This document shows, one piece after another, positions 16,450-24,660 of a DNA stretch of 64,000 nucleotides (its first letter is position 1; every line of letters begins with the position of its first letter). The notes beneath the pieces were generated by a model that had not been told where the DNA came from, ran no database searches, and worked only from the letters and a program-made list of their open reading frames with translations. The stretch is from DLAJ01 sp964655525 (lineage in GTDB: Bacteria; Bacillota; Clostridia; Lachnospirales; Lachnospiraceae). The DNA lies in NCBI GenBank assembly GCA_964655525.1, contig CAZZNE010000016.1:1-64000 (forward strand). The letters run 5' to 3'. The translations under genes and the position numbers were made by a program.

Positions 16450-16806
16450 TTATCCCTTCATCTTCGGCTTGAACACCAGACTTGCAAGGTAGGAAAAGAC
16501 AAGCGCCGCCGCACAGCCTGCCGCACCCGATTTGAAACCACCCAAAAACAATCCGATAAAGCCCCGCTCATCGACCGCCTCTTTCACGCCTTTCATCAAA
16601 ATATTGCCGTAGCCTAAGAGCGGCACGCTTGCTCCTGCTCCGGCATACTCCTGAAACGGTTCATAGAGCTGAAAGACGCTGAGGACCGCTCCCGTACACA
16701 CCAGAAGCACCATGATCCTACCGGGCAGCAGCTTCGTTTTTTCCATTAAAATTTGTACCAGCACGCAGATCAGTCCGCCCACCCAAAACGCATTCAAATA
16801 TTCCAT
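16450..16806 (-). CDS. spoVAE: Stage V sporulation protein AE (SpoVAE)
   Basis: 118 residues with about four membrane helices. It belongs to the SpoVAC/SpoVAE family of inner-membrane proteins of the dipicolinic acid channel, which loads the spore with DPA and releases it on germination. Signature segments are FWVGGLICVLVQILM and YAGAGASVPLLGYGN. AAAGGAG lies 7 nt before ATG 16806, and the frame extends 17 codons further without a better site. It is separated here from the other spoVA genes (33.1-34.3 kb and 27.2 kb). The DPA channel is known to act in the forespore under sigma-G. Confidence 0.85.
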   Translation of the reverse strand: MEYLNAFWVGGLICVLVQILMEKTKLLPGRIMVLLVCTGAVLSVFQLYEPFQEYAGAGASVPLLGYGNILMKGVKEAVDERGFIGLFLGGFKSGAAGCAAALVFSYLASLVFKPKMKG

Positions 16807-16854
16807 ACCATGACTCCTTTCCTGTTTGTTCGGGCTAAAATAACAATAAACAGA

Positions 16855-16883
16855 CAAAACGACCGGAGAATTTCTCCGGTCGT
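16855..16883 (-). terminator. Terminator of the flavin reductase-rubredoxin gene
   Basis: A perfect 10-bp stem ACGACCGGAG (16859-16868) / CTCCGGTCGT (16874-16883) with a 5-nt loop. Four T follow on the minus strand. It lies 23 bp after the stop at 16906. Confidence 0.75.
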
Positions 16884-16905
16884 AGTATATGTCATATGAT
16901 GATGA

Positions 16906-17520
16906 TTATGCGCGCCGTTCAAAATCAGCTGCACCGTGCTTACAGATCGGACAGACAAAATCCGCCGGGAGCGGGTCGCCCTCATAGACATAGCCGCACA
17001 CCTTACATACCCATGTCACCTCATCCGTCTGCTTCTTTGCTTCCGGCTTCGGCTTTATGTTGCTTTGATAATAGCTGTAGGTAGCCGTCGGCACACCGGA
17101 AAGCATGGCGCCGTCCATAACCTCCGCCACAAAGATCGTATGCGTTCCCATATCCATGACCTCGCATACACGCGCCGATACATAGGCGTTTGTCCCCTTT
17201 GTAATGTACATGATGCCATTCTCTGCGCGGGCACAATCCGGATAATCCGCAAATTTGTCCACGTTCTTTCCCGACTGGAATCCAAAGTGCTGAAACAGCG
17301 GGAACGATGCATCCTCTGCGATCATGGAAATATTAAATTTTCTCGACGCCAAGATCATATCATGCGTTCTGTTCTGCTTATTGACCGCGATCAGCACACG
17401 GCAGGGCGTTGACGTTACCTGAATTGCCGTATTGATGATGCAGCCGTTGTCCGTACCGTCCGCATTTGTCGTCAGTACATAGAGACCATATCCAAATTGA
17501 AACATCACTTTTTGATCCAT
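16906..17520 (-). CDS. Flavin reductase domain fused to rubredoxin
   Basis: Cytoplasmic redox protein of 204 residues. Residues 1-150 are an FMN-binding split-barrel flavin reductase domain (QVTSTPCRVLIAVNK, then SGVPTATYSYY). Residues 169-202 are a rubredoxin iron site, with Cys172, Cys175, Cys190 and Cys193 in CKVCG and CPICK. This architecture is the so-called high-molecular-weight rubredoxin of anaerobes. It passes electrons from NAD(P)H to partners in oxygen or NO detoxification. The start at 17520 is set by homology to the family N-terminus. The frame extends to a GTG at 17592, and neither site has an ideal ribosome signal. RidA lies 99 bp upstream on the same strand. Confidence 0.85.
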   Translation of the reverse strand: MDQKVMFQFGYGLYVLTTNADGTDNGCIINTAIQVTSTPCRVLIAVNKQNRTHDMILASRKFNISMIAEDASFPLFQHFGFQSGKNVDKFADYPDCARAENGIMYITKGTNAYVSARVCEVMDMGTHTIFVAEVMDGAMLSGVPTATYSYYQSNIKPKPEAKKQTDEVTWVCKVCGYVYEGDPLPADFVCPICKHGAADFERRA

Positions 17521-17619
17521 TATCCTGCCCACACTTTCCCGCAGTCCGCATTGATCGTCTGCGTGCCATGAATTTTTACCTATTATCTCCACTTTTTGCC
17601 GTTTTATGCCATTTTCTCC

Positions 17620-17997
17620 TTATTGACCGAGATAGGCAATGACCTCCACCTCGCAGAGCACATCTTTCGGCAGTTGCTTTACCGCAACGCAGCTTCTTGC
17701 CGGTTTTCCGGTAAAATATTTCTCATACACCGCATTAAACGCCGCAAAATCAGCCATTTCCGCCAAAAAGCAGGTCGTCTTGACCACCTTGGTATAATCT
17801 GTTCCCGCAGCCTCCAAAATCGCGCCGACATTTTTCATGACCTGTTCCGCCTGCACGTTAATATCGCCCTGCGCGATCTCTCCCGTCGCCGGAATGATCG
17901 GAATCTGGCCCGACGCATACAGCATGTCTCCTGCAAGAATTGCCTGCGAATACGGCCCGATTGCCGCAGGCGCTTTGTCCGTACTGATTGTTTTCAT
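17620..17997 (-). CDS. ridA: RidA family reactive imine deaminase
   Basis: 125 residues of the RidA/YjgF/TdcF family, a cytoplasmic trimer that hydrolyses reactive enamine/imine intermediates released by PLP enzymes. Family marks are APAAIGPYSQAI, the substrate arginine in KPARSCVAV and the C-terminal glutamate in CEVEVIAYL. AAAGGAG lies 8 nt before ATG 17997. A palindrome AGGTCA/TGACCT (18055-18073) lies in the upstream region and could be a regulator site or a weak stem-loop. It probably shares a transcript with the downstream flavin reductase-rubredoxin gene. Confidence 0.9.
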   Translation of the reverse strand: MKTISTDKAPAAIGPYSQAILAGDMLYASGQIPIIPATGEIAQGDINVQAEQVMKNVGAILEAAGTDYTKVVKTTCFLAEMADFAAFNAVYEKYFTGKPARSCVAVKQLPKDVLCEVEVIAYLGQ

Positions 17998-18082
17998 TTT
18001 TAATTCTCCTTTCGCTATCGCAAAAAACTTTTTTGTTTTACTATTCAGCACTTCAGGTCAAAACTTCTGACCTCCGTATTTC

Positions 18083-18670
18083 CTATACATTTAATTTCAG
18101 CTGATATTCCCGGTTCTCGATCATCTTCATTGCCTCGTGCAAAATCGCAAGACAGTTTTCTTCGGTCTTCCCGAAATCCGTAAACATCTCCGCAATAATG
18201 TTGTCACACTCTTCCAACGCTTCTTCGTACTGTACTTTCGTCAAATCATTCTGCTGATATGCCTCATCCAGTTCATCCCTGTCGTCAATCCGAATGTCAC
18301 CCTGCGGAGTAGCCAAAACATCTAAATATTTATCCCAATATACCGCAACACCATCGCTGTCATATACATATTTTTCAATTACATCAACATACCATACCGA
18401 TACAGAATAATCCTTTTCCCCTTCCGCAGGTTTTAACATTGCCGTGATCAGTCTCTTTTTTCCCTTGGGTATCAGCTGCAGCCAAACCATTCCGCCACCC
18501 GTAACAGGAACTTTTCCGGCTTTTTCAAACTCCCACAAAAATTGTTCTCCGTCTGTCAGCATGATCAAGCTGACAAAGCCTTGAAAGATCTCATTGTCCA
18601 TGTCTATCTGGTAGTACGGATAATGCTGGAATCCCCATTTCAGATCTCTGTTCAATCTTTTCGTTTTCAT
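18083..18670 (-). CDS. DUF402 family protein
   Basis: 195 residues, cytoplasmic. The central part has the DUF402 pattern: a strand with VWYVDVIEKYVYDSDGVAVY, then DKYLDVLATPQGDIRIDDRDEL with several acidic residues that in relatives bind a metal and support nucleotide phosphohydrolase activity. The C-terminal third is a helix pair. GGAGGG lies just before ATG 18670. The gene at 18689 ends 18 bp upstream on the same strand, so the two form an operon. The precise substrate is not visible. Confidence 0.7.
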   Translation of the reverse strand: MKTKRLNRDLKWGFQHYPYYQIDMDNEIFQGFVSLIMLTDGEQFLWEFEKAGKVPVTGGGMVWLQLIPKGKKRLITAMLKPAEGEKDYSVSVWYVDVIEKYVYDSDGVAVYWDKYLDVLATPQGDIRIDDRDELDEAYQQNDLTKVQYEEALEECDNIIAEMFTDFGKTEENCLAILHEAMKMIENREYQLKLNV

Positions 18671-18688
18671 TTCACCCTCCGCACCGCA

Positions 18689-18931
18689 TCACACCGGCGG
18701 TTCATCCTGAAATTCCACCGTTACATAAAAGCCGCGCGGATTCTCTTTTACCTCCGAAACAATGCCCTCGCGCGCTTTTAGCTGCTCGCGGAACGGATAG
18801 TTCCCCGACATGGCAAGCGACGGATCGATCGTATAATAATAATTGCTCGGCAGTTTTCCCTCCGTAATACTTACACGATCTCCCTCACGTAACAGTCCCG
18901 GCCGCTCCATCTTAAATTCCATTGTTCTCAT
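18689..18931 (-). CDS. Small conserved hypothetical protein
   Basis: 80 residues with no signal peptide or membrane segment, starting MRTMEFKMERPGLLREGD. It reads as a small beta-barrel-like protein with alternating hydrophobic strands and a proline-rich end. GAGG lies 8 nt before ATG 18931, and the frame continues to 18985 without a ribosome site. It is probably co-transcribed with the DUF402 gene. I do not recognise the family. Confidence 0.5.
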   Translation of the reverse strand: MRTMEFKMERPGLLREGDRVSITEGKLPSNYYYTIDPSLAMSGNYPFREQLKAREGIVSEVKENPRGFYVTVEFQDEPPV

Positions 18932-19041
18932 CGCAAACGCCTCTTTTTTATCTGCGGGTTTATGACAGGACTCTCTTTTCAGCATCTGAAAAAAGAACTA
19001 TTTTATGCTGATTATACAAAGGTTTGCGGTATACGTCAATG

Positions 19042-21174
19042 CTAATTGAGTACCCACAGAGAGTTTATATCCACCTGCCTGAATGTATATTCTTTTTCTG
19101 CGATCAGGAGATATTGCAGAAGCGGATGCAGCTTCTCTCCTTCGATCAGGCTGACTTCTAGCAGATAATCCGAGCTGGCTCCGACCCGGTACATACAAAA
19201 GGTATACACCTTTTGATCAAATTCTTCAAACCAAAGCTGGACCGGAATTTTTTCAAAGTTTTCCTCCGAATCTACATTCGTTCCATAATTGTCAGAATCA
19301 TAATACGGGCTGTTCGAACTGGAAAAACACGGAAACTCTAACCGTGTTTCATGCACATAAGAATCGTATTCCTTATAAAAATACCATATCAGTCCAAGCG
19401 ATGAACTCCTGCTGCTCGGATACCAAATTGTTTTCCTCACGCATTCCATCCTGCCATCATTATCAAAATCCACAACCCGGCATGACTGTTTACCGTATTG
19501 ATCAACAGAAAAAGCTTCCAAAGGAAACGTGATGCCGGACTCCTGATAGGGTGTTTCCGCACTGCCGTCAATCAACTGATAATTGCCATCCGATACGGTT
19601 TTTTCCTCTATTTCTCTTTTTCGCCTTTCAATATCATTCGCAAGCCATTGCTCCAGCGTTCCGTCCATTCCCTCATCACGATAGGTCTCGATCCAGCTTT
19701 TCTTATTCTTTCTGTTCTCCATTTCAATCAGGTAATACTGTAATGTACCGTTCGTTCCGGCAGTTATAATAAGAAATCCATCCGTTTCACCCGTATTATA
19801 ATTGCATCTGCGGACCACAAAATAATGATTGTCATTGAACTCTAACAAAGCCGCATATCCGCGGTACTCCATGATAGAATACAATTGCTCTGCTGTTCCG
19901 TTCTCCTGTTTTTCCCAGATGTCTATACTCGCATATCCACCGCTTCCTCCAAGGTCATCGAACAGTACCAGTTCCTCCTTGTCATCCTTATCTAAATCCA
20001 CCAAATAGGCACATCGTACGCTTACTTCATCGTAATAATCCGGAAACGCGTCCCCAAGATAGGTCTGCATCTGTTCTAAGGTTACCTGACAGGTATGATC
20101 TTCATAAGCGGACAATCCCTCCATATTCCACGTACCGTAAACATACTGTGTTCCCGCTAGGACTTCTTTCAAAATTTGGACGAACCCCTCAGGCAGCCCT
20201 GTCGTTTTCAATACAGCATCGATCTGTCGCTCTTTCTGGTAAGCAATGACCTGCTCACGGCGCAGCGTCTCAAAGACCTCACCCTCCCCTTTTGTCAGAT
20301 TCAACGTACGCTCCTTAAAAATATCCTGATCCGAATTTTCCGCCTGCTCTGTCGTAACCGTCAAGTTCCGTGTTTCCAGCCGGGTACAAACTAATTTTGC
20401 ATCCCTGACCGTCACAATATCACTGTATATCATGAATTCTTCGCTATGATTTTTTCGCAGCAGCCGAAATGTCACCACATCCTCACCGATTTTTTCAAAC
20501 CATATCTGTTGCAGCGTTCCTTCTTCTATATCCTCGTTCGGGAAAATACCCACAAGATCATATTCCGACACAATCTGCTCCGCCGCGTCGTCCGGTATGT
20601 AAACGGTTGCCGAGATCTTTCTGGCATTATTAATCGTGCGGTAAATGATTTCCACCGCCCCGTCATTGTTATAATCAATCTTGCCATATCCGCAGTCATA
20701 AGCGCTTATGTTGCCCAGCGGACTTACCAGATCCCAGTCATGATCCTCCCAATCCTCCCGCAATTCACTTCTCATAAAAAGCTCCGTATTTGTCATATGC
20801 GCAATTCTCATAAGGGAAAACAGCGTCTCATCCAGATATTCCCTTAATTCCGAATACTGCGGATATTCCGCATTGTACTCTGTTATCTCGCTCTGAATGC
20901 CCGTATATACCAAAACCAGCCCATCGGGTACCGTTGTTTCCGGAATGCTTTCATCCAAAATGTCCGCCGGATCTTCCCGCTGTGGTAACGCATCCTCCAC
21001 CGGATCTTCCTGCAGTGGTGCCACATTCTCCGCCAGATCGTCCTGTGGGGATTGTGTCATCACAACAGAATCGTTTTCAGCTGGCGCTTCCTGCCGGGAA
21101 CCCGCCGACTGGCAGGCCGTCAAAGAACACACCAACAGCAGTGCAATTCCCGTTACCGCTTTATTTTTCACCAC
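19042..21174 (-). CDS. Large surface lipoprotein with Asp-rich calcium-type loops
   Basis: 710 residues. The N-terminus is a lipoprotein signal ending in CSLTAC. An acidic, proline-rich linker with imperfect repeats (about 28-75) would hold the rest away from the membrane. The body contains loops such as DLDKDDKEELVLFDD and DFDNDGRMECV, and DYNNDGAVEIIY near the N-terminus. These are the DxDxDG type seen in FG-GAP/VCBS or calcium-binding repeats. GGAGGG ends directly against ATG 21180, so the GTG at 21174 (or 21171) has the better spacing and I use it. A TATAAT is at 21274-21269. Function unknown; exposure on the cell surface is an inference. Confidence 0.65.
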   Translation of the reverse strand: MVKNKAVTGIALLLVCSLTACQSAGSRQEAPAENDSVVMTQSPQDDLAENVAPLQEDPVEDALPQREDPADILDESIPETTVPDGLVLVYTGIQSEITEYNAEYPQYSELREYLDETLFSLMRIAHMTNTELFMRSELREDWEDHDWDLVSPLGNISAYDCGYGKIDYNNDGAVEIIYRTINNARKISATVYIPDDAAEQIVSEYDLVGIFPNEDIEEGTLQQIWFEKIGEDVVTFRLLRKNHSEEFMIYSDIVTVRDAKLVCTRLETRNLTVTTEQAENSDQDIFKERTLNLTKGEGEVFETLRREQVIAYQKERQIDAVLKTTGLPEGFVQILKEVLAGTQYVYGTWNMEGLSAYEDHTCQVTLEQMQTYLGDAFPDYYDEVSVRCAYLVDLDKDDKEELVLFDDLGGSGGYASIDIWEKQENGTAEQLYSIMEYRGYAALLEFNDNHYFVVRRCNYNTGETDGFLIITAGTNGTLQYYLIEMENRKNKKSWIETYRDEGMDGTLEQWLANDIERRKREIEEKTVSDGNYQLIDGSAETPYQESGITFPLEAFSVDQYGKQSCRVVDFDNDGRMECVRKTIWYPSSRSSSLGLIWYFYKEYDSYVHETRLEFPCFSSSNSPYYDSDNYGTNVDSEENFEKIPVQLWFEEFDQKVYTFCMYRVGASSDYLLEVSLIEGEKLHPLLQYLLIAEKEYTFRQVDINSLWVLN

Positions 21175-21344
21175 GATCATCCCTCCAGTCCTGCACCTAC
21201 TGTGAAGTTATTTACGGACAACTCTAAGAATTCGGACGCAAATACATGAATCCTATGCCTAGAAACCCATTATATATTCTTTTCCATAAAAATGAAATAG
21301 AAATCCCGGCATCGGTCCCAATGTCGTAAATGATAACGAAGCGC

Positions 21345-21373
21345 TTGCCAAAAAACGACAATCCCGTTATACT
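21345..21373 (+). promoter_or_regulatory. Sigma-A promoter of the membrane protein gene at 21437
   Basis: TTGCCA (21345-21350), a 17-bp spacer and TATACT (21368-21373). Confidence 0.7.
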
Positions 21374-21436
21374 TATCTAAGTAGCAGCCAAAGCGGTTTC
21401 ACTGATTGCCGCAGCATGTTCATAGGGGGGATTTTT

Positions 21437-21877
21437 ATGAAAAAAAACGATTACGATGACGACTTACATATTCACATTCACTCTGATTCCGGCAGCTCCG
21501 AGTCTTCTCCGCTAAAAGAACTCGGCATTTTTCTCGCGGGGATTGCCATGCTGGTCGCGGGATTGTTCTTTTTTTCACAGAAGGTACTCGTATATTCCAG
21601 CTTCTTTTCCACTGGCTTTGCCATTCACGGCTTTCATATGAAATCCGGCATGGTCATTGTTCCGTTCATTATCGGTATCGTATGGCTGTTCGCCTCACCC
21701 AAGAGCGTTGCCGCCAAACTGTATATGGCAGCCGCGACACTCATCATCATCGCTTCGGTCATTATGACGACAGACTTCCATCTGTTAACGATGACGCTGT
21801 TTGACTGGATCCTGCTGCTTGTATTGATCTTCGGCGGACTCGGAATGATTCTTCGTGTACTGCTCACCAAACATTGA
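21437..21877 (+). CDS. Hypothetical membrane protein with His/Asp-rich N-terminus
   Basis: 146 residues. The first 30 are hydrophilic with the acidic-histidine stretch NDYDDDLHIHIHSD, which could bind metal. Four membrane helices follow (about 37-55, 72-92, 97-117 and 123-142). GGGGGG lies 6 nt before ATG 21437 and a promoter is at 21345-21373. The serine hydrolase gene begins 68 bp later and is probably on the same transcript. No family is recognised. Confidence 0.6.
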   Translation: MKKNDYDDDLHIHIHSDSGSSESSPLKELGIFLAGIAMLVAGLFFFSQKVLVYSSFFSTGFAIHGFHMKSGMVIVPFIIGIVWLFASPKSVAAKLYMAAATLIIIASVIMTTDFHLLTMTLFDWILLLVLIFGGLGMILRVLLTKH

Positions 21878-21945
21878 TTCATGCGGCAGCCGGACAAAAC
21901 CGGCTGCCTTTCATTATGACTAATAATAAAAAAGGAGTTTTTAGG

Positions 21946-23262
21946 ATGGATTTCAATCAGACTCGTATTGCAGATATGGACAGATTAATACGATCGGAGA
22001 TTGCACGCGATAATCTCGCCGGCGCAAATCTCCTGCTCTTAAAGGACGGTCGCACGCTCCATCGCGCATCCTACGGGATGGCGAATAAAGAAAAACAGAT
22101 TCCCATGACAGACGATACAATCTTCCGTCTCTTTTCCATGACCAAACCGGTCATCTGTGCCGCCGCTATGCTGCTCATGGAGCGCGGCATCCTTGATCTT
22201 TCCGATCCGGTCGAACATTATCTGCCGGACTTTCACGGTCAACAGGTATTTCTTCCGGGCAGTACGCAGACGGTTCCCGCTTCGCGCGCGGTATATCTCT
22301 CCGATCTCTTAAACATGACGTCCGGCCTCGCCTATCCCGACGACTGCACAAGCGCCGGAAAGGCTGTTGCGGCGCTTTTTGATGAAATGACAGCGGCGCA
22401 GGATGCCGGTGTCTCTTTTTCGACGGTACAGCTTGCCAACCGTTTAGGTCAGATTCCGCTCGCTTTTCAACCCGGCGCGCACTGGATGTACGGCACATCC
22501 GCCGATGTGCTCGGCGCCGTCATCGAAGTGGCCTCGGGCATGCGCCTCAGCAGTTTTTTGAAGCAGGAATTGTTTGAACCGCTCGATATGAAGGATACGG
22601 GTTTCTATGTCCCCGATGAAAAAAAGAACCGCTTTGCCGAACTTTACCGCTGCTCCGAAATTCCGGATGCTTCCGCCTGCGTTGATACGGACAATGTGAT
22701 GCTGCAACAAAAAGCAGACATTCCCGCATCGATCCCCCAAAAAGGCGGCGTTGTCGATACGCTTTCTTCTTTCTCCGTATATCAAAGCGACAAGCGCATG
22801 CACATTGCTCCGCAGCCCGGCAAAAATCTTGGCATGGAGGGCTACGATCATGCTCCCGCCTTTGAATCCGGCGGTGCCGGACTTGTATCCACGATCGAGG
22901 ATTACGCGCATTTTGCCACGATGCTTTTGCAGGGCGGCGTTTGGCAGGACCGTCGTATTCTCGGAAAAAACACGGTTTCTTTCCTGTGTTCCCCGCAGCT
23001 TTCGGACGCCTATACCCCCGACTTAAACTGGGATTCCCTGCGCGGCTATCGGTACGGCAATCTGATGCGTCATTTGGCCGATTCTGCTGCCGGCGGAACG
23101 AACGCGGATGTGGGTGAATTCGGATGGGACGGCTGGTGCGGCACGTATTTTACCGTTTCTCCGAAATCCAATTTCATTATGCTGTATTTCATTCAGCGCT
23201 GCGATGCCGGCTGCAATGAGATCACAAGACGCCTGCAGCATATCGCGTACTCGCTGGTATGA
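21946..23262 (+). CDS. Serine hydrolase (class C beta-lactamase fold, family VIII esterase type)
   Basis: 438 residues with no signal peptide, so cytoplasmic. The active-site SxxK is Ser64-Met-Thr-Lys67. Tyr182 in MYGTS takes the place of the Tyr of the YxN motif, and the C-terminal DGWCGTYF stretch occupies the position of the third motif. Proteins of this kind are usually esterases or peptidases and not antibiotic-resistance enzymes, particularly when they lack an export signal. AAGGAG lies 8 nt before ATG 21946. The frame is open upstream to 21874, overlapping the previous gene. A terminator hairpin with plus-strand T run ends at 23426. Confidence 0.8.
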   Translation: MDFNQTRIADMDRLIRSEIARDNLAGANLLLLKDGRTLHRASYGMANKEKQIPMTDDTIFRLFSMTKPVICAAAMLLMERGILDLSDPVEHYLPDFHGQQVFLPGSTQTVPASRAVYLSDLLNMTSGLAYPDDCTSAGKAVAALFDEMTAAQDAGVSFSTVQLANRLGQIPLAFQPGAHWMYGTSADVLGAVIEVASGMRLSSFLKQELFEPLDMKDTGFYVPDEKKNRFAELYRCSEIPDASACVDTDNVMLQQKADIPASIPQKGGVVDTLSSFSVYQSDKRMHIAPQPGKNLGMEGYDHAPAFESGGAGLVSTIEDYAHFATMLLQGGVWQDRRILGKNTVSFLCSPQLSDAYTPDLNWDSLRGYRYGNLMRHLADSAAGGTNADVGEFGWDGWCGTYFTVSPKSNFIMLYFIQRCDAGCNEITRRLQHIAYSLV

Positions 23263-23294
23263 GTGCCTTAGAAACTTCTCCTATCATAAAAAAT

Positions 23295-23318
23295 AGAGTT
23301 CCACGTAAGTGGAACTCT
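23295..23318 (-). terminator. Terminator-like hairpin
   Basis: A perfect 10-bp stem AGAGTTCCAC / GTGGAACTCT with a GTAA loop. On the minus strand it is followed by ATTTTTTA. It lies about 105 bp beyond the stop of the coat-like gene, so it could back up that gene's termination. Confidence 0.6.
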
Positions 23319-23370
23319 GAAAAAACGCTGTGTGTTCTTTTTTATCCTATAGGAATTTTCCGAATCCGGG

Positions 23371-23426
23371 AAGAATTTGCGAACGCAAATTCTTTGAAAG
23401 AATGGCGCTTTGTGCCATTCTTTTTT
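23371..23426. repeat. Paired-hairpin element, first copy
   Basis: Two adjoining hairpins: AAGAATTTGCG/CGCAAATTCTT (23371-23381/23384-23394) and AAAGAATGGC/GCCATTCTTT (23397-23406/23414-23423), followed by T on the plus strand. The second acts as a plus-strand terminator for the serine hydrolase. The pair abuts the stop codon of the minus-strand gene at 23425. A second copy with the same first hairpin is at 24606-24660. Confidence 0.6.
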
Positions 23427-23883
23427 ATGCCATTGCGTTTACCTGCTTATACTTATAAAGCATCTCGGCATGATTCTGTTCCTCAATCTGAATATCGGCA
23501 AGCAGCTTGCGCAGAGAGGAATTATCACAGGAAAAAATGTTGGTGTTATACTCGCCGGACACAAGCTTTTCCGTACCGATACAGTCCGTGGCAAGAAAAC
23601 AATCGTGCTCCTTATCCGCCGCATTCGCGCCGTCGCGATATGTCCCTTTCGGGCTGTAATTTTTTCCCTGCGAATCATTGCAGTCACAAGTCGGAACATT
23701 ACCGTTTAATGCCTGTCCGATGGACTGATAATGCTTCTGCTCGTCCTGCTGTAACGTCTTAAACAGGCTTTGCAGTTCCGTATCCTTTGCCTCTGCGGCA
23801 TATTTCTGATACTTTGTAATGCAGGACTTCTCCTGTGTGTGCAGATCTTTTAATGCGGTTGTCTCTTTTTCTGTCAGCGTCAT
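23425..23883 (-). CDS. Spore coat CotF-like / ferritin-like protein
   Basis: 152 residues, helical. It has the two-part helical pattern of coat F proteins: an N-terminal pair of helices (LTEKETTALKDLHTQEKSC, then EQKHYQSIGQAL), a cysteine- and glycine-containing middle (TCDCNDSQGK), and a C-terminal pair with IQIEEQNHAEMLYKYKQ. The regularly spaced Glu and His resemble a ferritin-like diiron layout, but the metal ligands are not complete enough to claim one. AAAGGAG lies 8 nt before ATG 23883. It is probably expressed during sporulation (inference); no clear sigma-K or sigma-G promoter was found. Confidence 0.65.
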   Translation of the reverse strand: MTLTEKETTALKDLHTQEKSCITKYQKYAAEAKDTELQSLFKTLQQDEQKHYQSIGQALNGNVPTCDCNDSQGKNYSPKGTYRDGANAADKEHDCFLATDCIGTEKLVSGEYNTNIFSCDNSSLRKLLADIQIEEQNHAEMLYKYKQVNAMA

Positions 23884-24040
23884 GGCCGATACTCCTTTCT
23901 TTCAGACGTTCCAGCAGCAGCCCCAAGGCTTTCACTCAAACGGCTGCACTCTCTGTCGTCTCTTATCTAAGGATTGCCATTTACTGACAGATCTATTCAA
24001 ACGTTTTGTATTCACATTGCTTTTTAGGCAATGTCCCGAT

Positions 24041-24475
24041 TTATTCCGTAAATTGCTCCAATGTATGGCTGGGATATGCTTTCGTCCAGTGGTAGGGCTG
24101 CAGTTCGCCTAATGGGACAAATTGCAAAGCATGATCGTTTGTGGTAACCGCCACCTGCACATCTTCTCCCCAAAACCTCAAGCGCTCCTGACAGATTCCA
24201 CACGGGGATAATACTTTATAGGGTGCGTTCTCATCATCCCGAACAAGGCACATGCAATGCGTAACCCTTTCGTTATACTTATGAGCCTCCAGCATTGCGC
24301 CTGTCTCTATACACAAAACAGCCGAGGCATTGGCAGTATCTATGCTGACGCTGGTAAAATAATGTCCGTTCGCTGTGTGTACGACCCCTGCTCCGCCCCA
24401 GCCGACAGGATAGCGCTTTTCAATCAATTCGACAGCCCGACGATACATCTCTTTTTCCACATCAAAGTCTCTCAT
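24041..24475 (-). CDS. Cytidine deaminase-like protein
   Basis: 144 residues of the zinc-dependent cytidine/blasticidin-S deaminase fold. The metal and catalytic residues appear as Cys55 and Glu57 in LCIETGA, with Cys92 and Cys95 in SPCGIC. Many cytidine deaminases have His or Cys followed by AE at the first site; here CIE is a variant. A tryptophan-rich C-terminus differs from the housekeeping enzyme, so substrates may differ. GGGAGG lies 5 nt before ATG 24475. A tandem array of hairpins lies just upstream. Confidence 0.75.
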   Translation of the reverse strand: MRDFDVEKEMYRRAVELIEKRYPVGWGGAGVVHTANGHYFTSVSIDTANASAVLCIETGAMLEAHKYNERVTHCMCLVRDDENAPYKVLSPCGICQERLRFWGEDVQVAVTTNDHALQFVPLGELQPYHWTKAYPSHTLEQFTE

Positions 24476-24491
24476 AAAAACCTCCCGTTAC

Positions 24492-24660
24492 AAAAATTAG
24501 TTCCGCTGACGCGGAACTAATTTTTATTTAATCGAATTTTTCACAATTTCGAAGATTCCGCGCCAGCGGAACTCTTTTTCAGCTTATAGGAAATAGCTCA
24601 GTCCAAAAGAATTTGCGCATGCAAATTCTTTGAAAGAGTTTCCACAGGAAACTCTTTTTT
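24492..24660. repeat. Tandem array of four hairpins
   Basis: Four palindromes in 169 bp. H1 is a perfect 15-bp stem (24492-24506/24511-24525). H2 is AGATTCCGC/GCGGAACTCT (24553-24561/24566-24575). H3 is AAAGAATTTGC/GCAAATTCTTT (24606-24616/24621-24631). H4 is AAAGAGTTTCC/GGAAACTCTTT (24633-24643/24647-24657). H1 has T runs on both strands. H2 and H4 have T runs only on the plus strand, although both flanking genes are on the minus strand. H3-H4 matches the paired-hairpin element at 23371-23426. Confidence 0.65.

Noticed and set aside
21946..23262. Beta-lactam resistance gene
   Set aside because: The protein has SxxK and Tyr but no export signal, and its third motif is not the KTG of a true class C enzyme; an esterase or peptidase is more likely.
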